Below are positions 8,907 through 19,199 of a stretch of 64,000 nt of DNA, piece by piece (position 1 is the stretch's first letter; every line of letters begins with the position of its first letter). Position numbers and translations under genes: made by a program. Where the stretch lies: assembly GCF_947507565.1 (NCBI RefSeq), contig NC_089175.1, forward strand, positions 3,709,733 to 3,773,732. Direction: 5' to 3'. Under the pieces are notes generated by a model. It ran no database searches. It saw only the letters and a list, made by a program, of their open reading frames with translations, and had not been told where the DNA came from. The DNA comes from Oscarella lobularis. Its lineage: Eukaryota > Porifera > Homoscleromorpha > Homosclerophorida > Oscarellidae.

Positions 8907-10960
8907 ATGAAAGGCTTCCGTCATTTTTGGATGTTCGTTACTTTTAGTTTATGCAATGGAATGGCGATCATCAGTCCGTCTGGAACTATGACAGGTCTTG
9001 ATGGGGAGAGACGCACTATTAATTGCAGCTTTCCAGACGCTTCTGGATCGGCAACTATTCTTTACGACGAAAAACTAAGCAACACCGTTTTTGTTGCGCC
9101 GGACCATGTTACGCAGATTTCTATTTCTCCGTTCAAAGGAACAGCCATAGGACTTGGGCTTTCGACCGTTCAAGGTGTTCAAACGATGTCGTTTCGATTG
9201 ACGTTCACGCTCGAGTCCGAATACAATGGAGCGTATCTGCGATGCCATTTTATGGCTTCAGATTCTACCATGACTTCATCTCAACCTGTCACACTGGTCG
9301 TTTTATGTACGTCTAGAAGCAAAGTAGACGAATCATTATACGCGTTTAGTTTGTCTATTTGTAGCGTCTCCTTGCTGCAGTGTTTTGAACGTGAGCCATA
9401 TTGTTCACAACGCTACAAGCCGTCTTCCTCGTCTAAGCTGCGAGGAAATTATCAGTCGTCGCGGAAATCCGCCAGCAAATATCAGTTGGACTAAAACGTT
9501 AGTTGGCTGCATTGGCAATGAGTCAGGAAATGCCAATCAATTTTACGATCTCCACCCTGTCACACGAAAGTGCAACAATGCGCAAATCACTTGTGTGGCA
9601 GACACAAAAGAGCCTCGTCTAAATACAACGAGGAAGACGTTTGCCCTGACTGTATTTAGTAAGGAGAGAAGATCTAAAGCGTTTTCATGCTTTAGTATAT
9701 GCATATGTAGGTCAGCCAGAAATGGTACAGTGTAGCTATGACGGTTTGACGAGGCGTTTAGCATGGTTCAGTTGGGAAAAGCCCGCAGATAGCGGTGGAT
9801 TTCCGGTCACTGATTACGACGTGTCGTTGTTTATCAATGGAAAGTTTCAGTTAGTTCATTGGAAACAAGGAAATCCGCTGAAACTTCACAACGCAGTGAA
9901 CGATGGAGATACGTTAAAATTCAGCGTTTCAGCTGTGAACATTCTTGGACGTAGCAGAGCATGCCTGCTGGATGTGACAGTTCCTACAAGTAAGATAACT
10001 GCTCATCTTCATCGTCAGAATATTTTGTGTTTCAGGAGGATGCATACAACCACATATTTCGTCTAAATCTCGCATGACAATAATGGTGAACTGCACATTA
10101 GGTCAGTACCAATCTGAGTTATACAGAGTCTACTACAACATTAGAGGAAGCAGTTCTAATGGGTCTGCTATTACTGGCACACTGCCTATTAGAATATTAG
10201 GTTTATCACCTGACACAACGTATACAATCACAGTGGAGGCTCAAAACTCAGAAGCCATGTGGGACAACTCAAGTACGATAGAAGTGACTACAAATAAAAT
10301 TGGTGAGCAAACACGCGACTTTTTGAAAATAATGTGTAATTGCCGCCGTAACGTACAGGCGTTCCTCAAACAGTTACGACAGTCACAGTATCTGAATGGA
10401 CTTTGGATTCCATTACAGTCTCGTTTCTCTCGGTGTTTGAGTCTGGAAGAGACAACGCGAATGTCAGTCAGTACCGAGTCTACGTTGACAACTTTCCCTT
10501 AGATTTTCGAGCTGCAGAAGAAGACACTCAAACGTTTACTGTGTACGATCTCACGAGTGGATCGGCGTACGTCATTCAGGTGACGGCAGTTAATAGCTTG
10601 GGCGAAGAAGGTGAGAAAAGTAGCCCAATTGCAGTTATTACAGCAGAAAAGAGCTACAGAATATCGTCCAGTGTATTGGTTGGGTCATTGATTGGCTCCG
10701 TTTTGGCCGGGGCTTTAGTTGCCTTTCTTGTGACATACATAGTCATGAAACGCCGCAATGTAAACGAAGAACAAACCACGGATACTAGAAGAAGTGAACA
10801 AACGGAGAGCGTGGAAATGAAAGATTCTCGTCTCTATGCAGTAGCTCGCCGCGGAGGTCCACCGAAACCGGAACCTTCCTATGAAGATGCTGAGCAAAGT
10901 CATGGTCATCAAGAGAATGTGAAGAATCCGGTGCCTCACACCCCAGGAGGTGCAACTTGA
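8907..10960 (+). CDS. Receptor A: class I Ig-Ig-FN3x3-TM, type 1 tail
   Basis: Five exons: 8907-9306, 9365-9658, 9711-9989, 10036-10302 and 10359-10960. All introns are phase 1 GT-AG of 46-58 bp. The product is 613 residues. Exon 1 encodes a short hydrophobic signal (MKGFRHFWMFVTFSLCNG) and Ig1 with a cysteine pair (INCSFPD, LRCHF). Exon 2 encodes the six-cysteine Ig-like domain (SPCCSV...LSCEEII...CNNAQITC). Exons 3, 4 and the first part of 5 each encode an FN3 domain. Exon 5 then adds a TM helix (VGSLIGSVLAGALVAFLVTY) and a tail with EMKDSRLYAV and SYEDAEQ. This is a cell-surface receptor, with the ligand unknown. Exon lengths match D and E, supporting the model. A five-codon upstream ORF lies in the NRF1-like motif. 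Confidence 0.88.
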
Positions 10961-12190
10961 CTGCACGGTGCCAGCAAACGTGATGACAACAGACGCTTGG
11001 ATAGAATGATTGTTTTAGTGCGTAGCATCTAGATCATCCTCATATGTTGCCGTTTTCAATTTCAACATACGGGCTTAAATGTGAGATTGTTTAAAAGCAA
11101 ACTGTAACAGGCGAAAAGACGTGCTGTGCTACTGTAAAAATCTGGAAGCATTATTCACGGATTTTTTGTCTTAGGTCTCTCTGCCTTTGGAGCTGCGTTG
11201 CCGTACGTCTCACGCAAATGTGCCAATGGGATTCGCACGAGCGCTGCTAGAACTAACCAATTGCGTAAAAGATAATTATTTAGCAGGTAATGCAGCCTCC
11301 AACGTCCAGCTAAACTATATGCTCTTTGTAGAACGATGTAATCAATTGGCGAGCTACGTGCTTGCGCTTTGTGCAAATTAAAGAACGTCTTGGGATCAAT
11401 GCGGTCACGTTGCTTTGTGACCAAGACCACTGACTGAGTCGCCAAAAGGTCGTTGTTGAGAGTCAGAACATGGTCAGAAGCACCAAGCTTGTATGATATA
11501 GAATTGAAGAAAATCGACTTTATGATGATAAAAATCTACGCGGCAAAGAAATACAAAGAGAAGGAGAAGACGGAAAAGAAACGAGAAGACGGGTGTCGAT
11601 CTGACGTCGATGCTGATGCCATACAGAAAACAGTCAAGACAAAGCAGGAGTTGACTTTGACCAAGATGAATGAAAGAGTGTGTGAAAATAATCAGTGAAC
11701 GTAGAATTGCGTGTACATACTGTAGGACGGAAATCTTCAATGATTTATAGTTGCAAGAGGCAAGGGCAAGCCGGGTTCTGCTAGCACTGTATTTTTGACT
11801 TGAAAACGTTTTGAAAAATTTTTTAAAACAGTTGGCATTTTCTTGCTACGATCTCGAATATATGAATGCAGTCATATGAGAGATGCAGTTTTGTTGACAT
11901 ACGGGTGCTCGGTTAATATCAACATTTTTGGAAATAAAAGTTTGATTTGCTGCTCTTCTAAGTTTTCTTTCTGCAATCGGTAAGAATTCGAGAGTTTATT
12001 CATAGATAACCTACAATTTGGTGCAATAAAAACTGACATGGGGCCCCTTTTGAGGCGTTGACCGGTTTTCGCGTCCCCCAATCGAATTCATAACTCGAAA
12101 TTAAATCAAACCCAGCCGAATCTCTACGAACACTCCCGTCCCAACATTCGATAGCCTAAAAACGCCAACACGATCCTCTCTTCCCCGCAG
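10961..12190. other. Intergenic stretch between A and B
   Basis: Contains the presumed 3' UTR of A and then sequence with only short overlapping frames on both strands. No receptor exon or repeat was recognised. Confidence 0.5.
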
Positions 12191-13064
12191 AATCGACAAT
12201 CTCCCAATCGCCGATTCTCGAAACGACGCTCGGCTCGACGTCAATCTACGCCGAATGGAACGCCGGCACTCTCAACTCGTCCCTCGTCAAATCCTATCGT
12301 CTCGCACTCCGACTCGCAGCGACAGCGCGTCTCATCGACGCAATCAACGCGACGACGCCGGGCGACGCTCTTCTCGACGGACTAGCGCCCGAATCGCGAT
12401 ACATTGTCGACGTGGAAGCGCGCGACGGGGACGATCGAGTGCTGGGCCGCGGTACGTTCGCGCGAAGTATTATCCATAAGAATCCTCCTTCTTAGTTCTT
12501 ACTCTATATCTTATTTACAGTTGAGCGTATTGTTGTGACTCGCGCTCTTGGTCCAAGTGCCTCTCTCACGCGACCGACCAAGCTGAGTGCTCTTTCCATT
12601 GAGGCGGCTTCTGTTGAGTTGGAGTGGACTGTTGGCACTATCGAGGGCATTCTTCGATTTCTTGTCGAGTATGATCTCGACGAGGATTTCGTTGGGTATC
12701 AAGTGGTCAAAGTCGAGCCGCCGACGAAGGCTGTTTCCACGCTGAAGATTGACGGGCTGACGTCGGGGAAAACGTACGTTTTCCGGGTTGTGAGCGTGAG
12801 GATGTTTAGTCAACAGACTGGGGATAAATTGTATGTTCCAACAGTGGAAGGTAAGGAAGTGAGAGCGAGGTTTCTACTCTATTGGTTTTTGTTCTGGTAG
12901 GGGATGGGTCAGATGATCACGTGCCAATTGGCTATCCCATTGGGATTGGCGTGTTGGCCGGTCTGCTTTTGTTGGCGCTGATTCTTTGGGCGACATGGTG
13001 CTTAAAGTGGGTGCTGTGCGTTGGGCGTAGGAAGGAAAGGCAAGTTCAACCAGCTTTTAAGTAA
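12191..13064 (+). CDS. Receptor B: divergent FN3-FN3-TM terminus, 5' end not found
   Basis: Three phase 1 exons can be joined: 12191-12451, 12521-12850 and 12901-13064 (stop TAA). The first two read as FN3-like domains (AEWNAG...GLAPESRYIVDVEA; ELEWTVG...GLTSGKTYVFRVVSV). The third encodes a TM helix (IGIGVLAGLLLLALILWATW) with a short basic tail of about 20 residues without tyrosine. The first exon is markedly more GC-rich than its neighbours. No upstream exon with a start codon was recognised, so the gene is either 5'-truncated or its first exons have diverged. It does not belong to class I or II. Confidence 0.6.
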
Positions 13065-13717
13065 TCAGGGGTATGTAGGGAGATTAGAATTTAGAGTAAG
13101 CCTAAATACATTTGATTGAATAATTTCTCCAAGTTGTCTGATCACACAGTATGGTGCTTGCTAATGGTAAATCACTGTAGTGCTTGGTTTTTGTGGTTTC
13201 AGAGTTAATCGATTAATAACTGTATTACTACAGTGGATTTTTTATTGCTCTTTATTTTCTGGTGAGATCTGATTTTTTGTAGAAACAATCTTGTGTCCGT
13301 TACGGCTACTGATAATGTGTCATTACAAGATAAAACAAAGGAGGAAATTGCATGACAGGTAACCTTGTTGTTTCTGTGCGTACCAGTGCGCATACTGGTT
13401 AGAAAAGCGCCATCCTTTTTTAAAACGTTAGAGTAGCCACTTTTACTTGGCCGGCTCTTCTTTTTCTTTGTGCACTAATGGGTGAAGAATTTTAGAGAAG
13501 GAATTCATTACATCAACAGCAGACGTGTAAATCAGAAAATCAGCAACACACACAAAAATGCAGCAAGCACCACCTATCAGTCATCCAAAAAAAGTACGAA
13601 AAACACAGTGACGGACTAAACAAACTGGCTGAAATAAGCCGCTAACAGAATACCTACTGGTACCACTAAAGACAAATGAACGAACGTTTCTCGGCTTCCA
13701 GGTGATCCAATTCATTC
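13065..13717. other. Intergenic stretch between B and C
   Basis: AT-rich. The part from about 13577 is the 3' flank of receptor C and is repeated with small changes at 28527-28675 beside receptor I. No gene seen. Confidence 0.6.
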
Positions 13718-16445
13718 TCAGTGATCAGCAAGCTTTGTGACTCCAGTGTAAGGGACGGACTCCTCCTCCTTGGCCTTCTTCACCTTCTTCAAATTCTTTT
13801 CCTCCTTTTCTGGCGTCTGCTTGGCCAGATCCAATTGAGCATATTGAGTTGCCTAGAAAAAGAAAGGTGGCATTAGCAGCTTCAAACCCTGGAGGAGGGG
13901 TATATAAAGTTAAACTTTAGCCAATAATGGGTGTGGCGGGGTGGCTGTTCGTGATTAGATAGCGAGGACATTGATTAGATAGCGTAAGGAGAAGGACACT
14001 GTTGCACTGATTAAGTTGACATTTTATTCATAAAGATTTAAAGGGGCACTTGGACCAAGAAGGGGCCATTTCATGAGTTGTCATATCCATAGTGGATGGC
14101 AAGTTGACAACTCAGCTCCAATGGCCTCAACATTTGGCTTGCCGTGCTCGTTTTTGACTGTGCAACCCATGTCTGCATTCCTTTCCTCAGCGCTGTTTAC
14201 TTTGGTGCTCCCACGTTTCCCTATACTGTTAATGCAAATTTCTACGCACCTCAGCGGGCTTAACATCACTGTAAGTCACTGCGTCTTTGAAACGGTTTTC
14301 TTTGACTCGTGTTGAACCAGCTTGGGCTAGTTCCAGCTCAGCATATTGAATTCCATCTCCCTGAAACAGAAATTCCGAAAGAAAACGTAAAAGATGCTTG
14401 CTTCAACTACCCCTGATTTCCTTGGACGTTTATCTTCTATTGTAGACTCATTTCTTGAACTTTCTGCACCTGCATCTACTTTAGCAGAACAATTCTTTTT
14501 ATTACAATGAAGAGCGCTGTGAGTTCCCTCTCTTGCCTTCATTCTTTGAGGAATTGTGTTTCACCCAACAGATAATAACGATAATGGCAATGACCAAAAG
14601 AGATGCAGCTACTGCAATTCCCACTATAGCTCCAGAACTCAATCCTAGATCATCAATTCCTAATGCTAATGAAGCATTACATCCATCACTCCGCATACCT
14701 CCTTTCTTTTCTTCTTCTAATGTAGTGACAGTAATTGACCTGCTTTCTTCACTCTCCTCACCCAAACTGTTGATAACCAACACTTTTACAGTGTATGTTG
14801 TAGATGGTGACAGTTTTTCTATCAAAAACGCTTGCGTTTCGCCGCTCTGCGCCTTCATATCTCTCTGATCACTGTTCAAGAAAACACGGTAAATCGACAC
14901 TGAAGCATTGTCTCTGCCAGAATCCAAAACTGAACTGAACGTCAATATGAAAGACGTTGACGTGATGTTTAGGGCATTGGCATTGCCAGAAATAATAGGA
15001 CTACCGGGAACACCTGGAAAATGATACCTATAGAGCACGCAACTATTTAGTCTGTAGAAAACCAACCAGGTAGATTAGTCCTCATTGAGACAACCGTTGA
15101 ATTTTCGCGAGTTCCTTCTGAATTTCTTGCTTCCACGACAATGTCATAGGCGGTGTCTTCTGCTAGGTTCAAAATGGTGATTGGAAGGCTGTTTTGAGAC
15201 TGTGAAGCTTCTTGCATTCCATTCCGCGTGTAATACACTATGTATCCACCACTATTAAAATCTGTGTCTGTTTGACAGTCAATGGTCAACGCGCTTCGGG
15301 ATCCTGCACTTCTGACCGGTTTGATACACTTTCCTAAACAAGAAACGAAAACGTTTATATTTGCCACATAATCATTTATCTCTCACTGGTCGGAACAGTT
15401 TGGTCCACCTGACAAGCTTCTCCAGGTCCAAGAGTGTTCATTGCTGAAACTCTGAATACTAGAGTATCACTGTCATTCACAACATGGTCAGATCTCAGTG
15501 GACGTCCAAGCGTCCAAGCAATCAATGACTGGGTCACTCCATTGATGGACAGAGATAGATCATAGTCAGTGATAGGAAAGCCACCGTCATCTCCAGGCAT
15601 TTCCCAACTGAACAATGCACGTGGTCTCGTCAAACCGTCATAGCTACACTGCACCCTTTCTGGTTGACCTACATGCACATTTGAGAATGTCAAATGCAGT
15701 AAGACCTTTTACTTACTATTTACAGTCAAAGCAAACGTCTTCATCGTTGTATCTAGACGAGGTTCCTTCGTGTCTGCAACACAAGTGATTTGCGCATTGT
15801 TGCACTGTCGTGTGACTGGGTGGAGATCATAGAATTGATTTGCATCTCCCGACTCAGTGCCAACGCAGCCACCTGACGGTTTAGACCAACTGACATTTGC
15901 TGGCGGATTTCCGCGATGACTGATAATTTCCTCGCAGCTCAGAAGACGAAGACGACTTGTAGTGTTGTGGACAATATGACTCGTGTTTGAAACAGTGCAG
16001 CAAGGAGACGCTACAAATAGACAAACTAAATGTAATCCATCTAATTTGCATGTACACGTACATAAGACGACCAGTGTGAGAGGTTGAGACTCGGTAGTGC
16101 TACCATCTGAAGCCCTAAATCGACATCGCAGAGATGCTCCATTGTAATCGGACTTGAGCGTGAATTTCAGCCGAAACGATATCATTCGAACGCCTTGAAC
16201 AGTTGAAAGTCCAAGTCCTAGGGCTGTTCCTTTGAACGGAGGAACAGAAATCGGCGTAACATCTCCAGACGCAACAAAAACGGCTGCGCTTAGTTTTTGG
16301 TTGTAGCGAATAGCCGCCGCCCCAGAACCGTCTGGAAAGCTGCAATTAATTGTGCTATTTTCGCCATCAAGACCCGTTAGACTTCCAGGCGGACTGATCG
16401 TAGCTCCATTGCACCAACAAGCATGAAGACAAAGGAAAAGAAAAG
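13718..16445 (-). CDS. Receptor C: class I ectodomain with multi-ITIM type 3 tail
   Basis: Exons, in transcript order: 16445-16062 (Ig1), 16010-15717 (six-Cys Ig2), 15668-15387, 15333-15067 and 15013-14699 (FN3 x3), 14644-14537 (TM), 14478-14411, 14360-14250 and 13852-13718 (tail). Phases agree throughout. The intron after the TM exon uses a GC donor (AAG/GCAAGA). The ectodomain is almost identical to receptor D. The tail carries IQYAEL, VTYSDV and VPYTGV, each fitting the ITIM form [SIVL]xYxx[ILV], plus TQYAQL. Such motifs recruit SH2 phosphatases in vertebrate inhibitory receptors. No in-frame ATG is found: exon 1 seems to start at a splice acceptor, and a signal exon was not located because gene D lies directly upstream. 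It may therefore lack a functional start. Confidence 0.75.
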
Positions 16446-16555
16446 CTTGAAAAACAGTGTCAAAAGAACAGTAACGCAGAAAAAAAGTAGTTACGTGACA
16501 GAAACGTCGCCCAATTGAGCATCTTCGGCATCACGAAGTCGGTTACTCACTGCGC
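16446..16555. promoter_or_regulatory. Shared upstream region between C(-) and D(+)
   Basis: Only ~110 bp separate the first recognised exon of C from the start of D, so the two genes are head-to-head. The stretch holds a polypyrimidine tract (on the minus strand) fitting a splice acceptor for C, and it ends in the TGCGCATGCGG palindrome. The same block recurs at 21160-21263 and, diverged, at 1-95. Confidence 0.55.
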
Positions 16556-18731
16556 ATGCGGACAATGAAACGAATCTGTGTTCTTTGGATTCTCGTCTGT
16601 TTATGTGATGGAGCGACGATCAGTCCGCCTGGAAGTCTAACAGGTCTTGATGGCGAGAATCGCACAATTAATTGCAGCTTTCCAGACGGTTCTGGGGCGG
16701 CGGCTATTCGCTACAACCAAAAACTAAGCGCAGCTGTTTTTGTTGCGTCTGGAGACGTTACGCCGGTTTCTGTTCCTCCGTTCAAAGGAACAGCCCTAGG
16801 ACTTGGACTTTCAACTGTTCAAGGCGTTCGAATGATATCGTTTCGGCTGAAATTCACGCTCAAGTCCGATTACAATGGAGCATCTCTGCGATGTCGATTT
16901 AGGGCTTCAGATGGTAGCACTACCGAGTCTCAACCTCTCACACTGGTCGTCTTATGTACGTGTACATGCAAATTAGATGGATTACATTTAGTTTGTCTAT
17001 ATGTAGCGTCTCCTTGCTGCACTGTTTCAAACACGAGTCATATTGTCCACAACACTACAAGTCGTCTTCGTCTTCTGAGCTGCGAGGAAATTATCAGTCA
17101 TCGCGGAAATCCGCCAGCAAATGTCAGTTGGTCTAAACCGTCAGGTGGCTGCGTTGGCACTGAGTCGGGAGATGCAAATCAATTCTATGATCTCAATCCA
17201 GTCACACGACAGTGCAACAATGCGCAAATCACTTGTATTGCAGACACAAAGGAACCTCTTCTTGATACAACGATGAAGACGTTTGCTCTGACTGTAAATA
17301 GTAAGTAAAAGCCCTTATGTGCAATTGCCACTCTCAAAAATGCATGTAGGTCAACCAGAAATAGTATTGTGTAGCTATGACGGTCTGACGAGACCGCGTG
17401 CATTGTTCAGTTGGGAAATGCCTGGAGATGACGGTGGCTTTCCTATCACTGACTATGATCTATCTCTGTCCATCAATGGAGCGACCCAGTCATCAATTAC
17501 TTGGACGCTTGGAAGTCCACTGAGATCTGACCATGTTGTGAATGACAGTGATACTCTAGTATTCAGGGTTTCAGCAGTGAACACTCTTGGACCTGGAGAA
17601 GCTTGTCAGGTGGACAAAACTGTTCCAACCAGTGAGAGATCATTTGGGTTAAATAGTTATGTTGAAACGCTCTCGTTTCTTATTTAGGAAAGTGTATCAA
17701 ACTGTTTAGAAGTGCAGGATCACGAAGCGAGTTGACCATTGACTGTCAGACAGACACAGATTTCAATAGTGGTGAATACGTAGTGTATTACACGCGGAAT
17801 GGAATGCAAGAAGCTTCACAGTCTCAAAACAGCCTTCCAATCACCATTTCTAACCTATCAGAAGACACCGCCTATGACATTGTCGTGGAAGCAAGGAATT
17901 CAGAAGGAACTCGCGAAAACTCAACGGTTGTCTCAATGAGGACTAATGTACCTGGTTGGTTTTCTACAGACTAAATAGTTTCGTGCTCTATGGGTATCAT
18001 TTTTCAGGTATTCCCGGTAGTCCTATTATTTCTGGCAATGGCAATGCCATAAACATCACGTCAACGTCTTTCATATTGACGTTCAGTTCAGTTTTGGATT
18101 CTGGCAGAGATAATGCTTCAGTGTCAATTTATCGGGTTTTCTTGAACGGCGATCAGAGAGATCTGAAGGCACAGAGCGGAGAAACGCAAGCGTTTTTGAT
18201 AGACAAACTGTCACCATCTACAACGTACACTGTAAAAGTGTTGGTTATCAACAGTTTGGGTGAGGAGAGTGAAGAAAGCACGTCAATCACTCTCACTACA
18301 TTAGAAGAAGAAAAGAAAGGAGGTATGCGGAAAGATACAATGCTTCATTAGCATTAGTAATTGATGATCTAGGATTGAGTTCTGGGGCTATCGCGGGAAT
18401 TGTAGTTGGTGGAATAGTAGTTCTTGCTATTACAGCATTGCTTTGTTACTGCCTATTAAAACAGTCTCGTTCAACGCCCCAAGGTAGGTATAAGATCTTT
18501 AGAAAGAGACAAAACTCTCGTCTCTCCGTAGAAACAAAGCCACCGACGTCTTCTGACAACGAGATGACGCGAGTAACGAAGTCACCAATTTATGATTCAG
18601 GACCAAGCAGAATTAAAGGTCAAGCTTCTGGGGCAGTTTACGCAGACGTGGCTCCTATAGACAAGAATACTGCAGCTGCACTTACAAGCACCAATCCTTC
18701 GTATCAAGTAACCGGAACTAGCAAACGTTGA
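16556..18731 (+). CDS. Receptor D: class I Ig-Ig-FN3x3-TM, type 2 tail
   Basis: Seven exons: 16556-16955, 17007-17300, 17350-17631, 17688-17954, 18008-18322, 18373-18483 and 18532-18731. All introns are phase 1 and about 50 bp. The product is 622 residues. The start is the ATG in the NRF1-like motif or the in-frame ATG at 16565 (MKRICVLWILVCLCDG signal). Ig1 has the INCSFPD/LRCRF cysteine pair and Ig2 is the six-cysteine domain. Three FN3 domains follow, then a TM helix (GIVVGGIVVLAITALLCYC). The tail has SPIYDSG, AVYADVAP and NPSYQV, tyrosines in Yxx-hydrophobic or proline-flanked contexts. Ectodomain exons are nearly identical to C, but the tail is of a different type. Confidence 0.9.
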
Positions 18732-19199
18732 TTATCTAAACGGATACAGTAGCAGCTTTTTTTATGTTTGTTAAATTTTCCTCATCTATTTCTTGTATTG
18801 ACGTGTTGCAGACGAATGTTCTAACTAAAGAATCGTGCGTGTCTGATTTAGCAAGTTAATACCAAATTGAATGGGCTAGACATTAGACTGTTAAATAATT
18901 TCGTCTACGCAATTGATTAACTTCAGATGAGTAGACTAGAACGGATCGGCAAATGGCAATGCAGCTGTCCAAAGGCAGAACTCTAAAGACAAAAATAAGT
19001 GAAAAACGAGGTGTAGGCGCACCTGTTAGCTTCTCCGGAGTCAACGCCTGCTTCTGAAGAGTGAAGCCCGTATATCGAAATCGAAAGCAAACAGTAACCA
19101 AGCCTATGACAGATGATCACTCAAACAAAAAATCTAAAATCAACGTGTTATTGCGTATGCCAACTTTCAGTCAAGTTGCACTTCTCCGGGTGAGATTCT
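18732..19199. other. Convergent intergenic region D/E
   Basis: 3' flanks of D(+) and E(-), with no further exon seen. Confidence 0.5.

Noticed and set aside
11155-11445. Minus-strand 96-codon frame after receptor A
   Set aside because: No similarity to the cluster, overlapped by a plus-strand frame of similar length, and no splice or promoter context.
11474-11740. Overlapping 81- and 88-codon frames on both strands
   Set aside because: The Lys/Glu-rich plus-strand and Phe/Leu-rich minus-strand translations are what an A-rich strand gives by chance.
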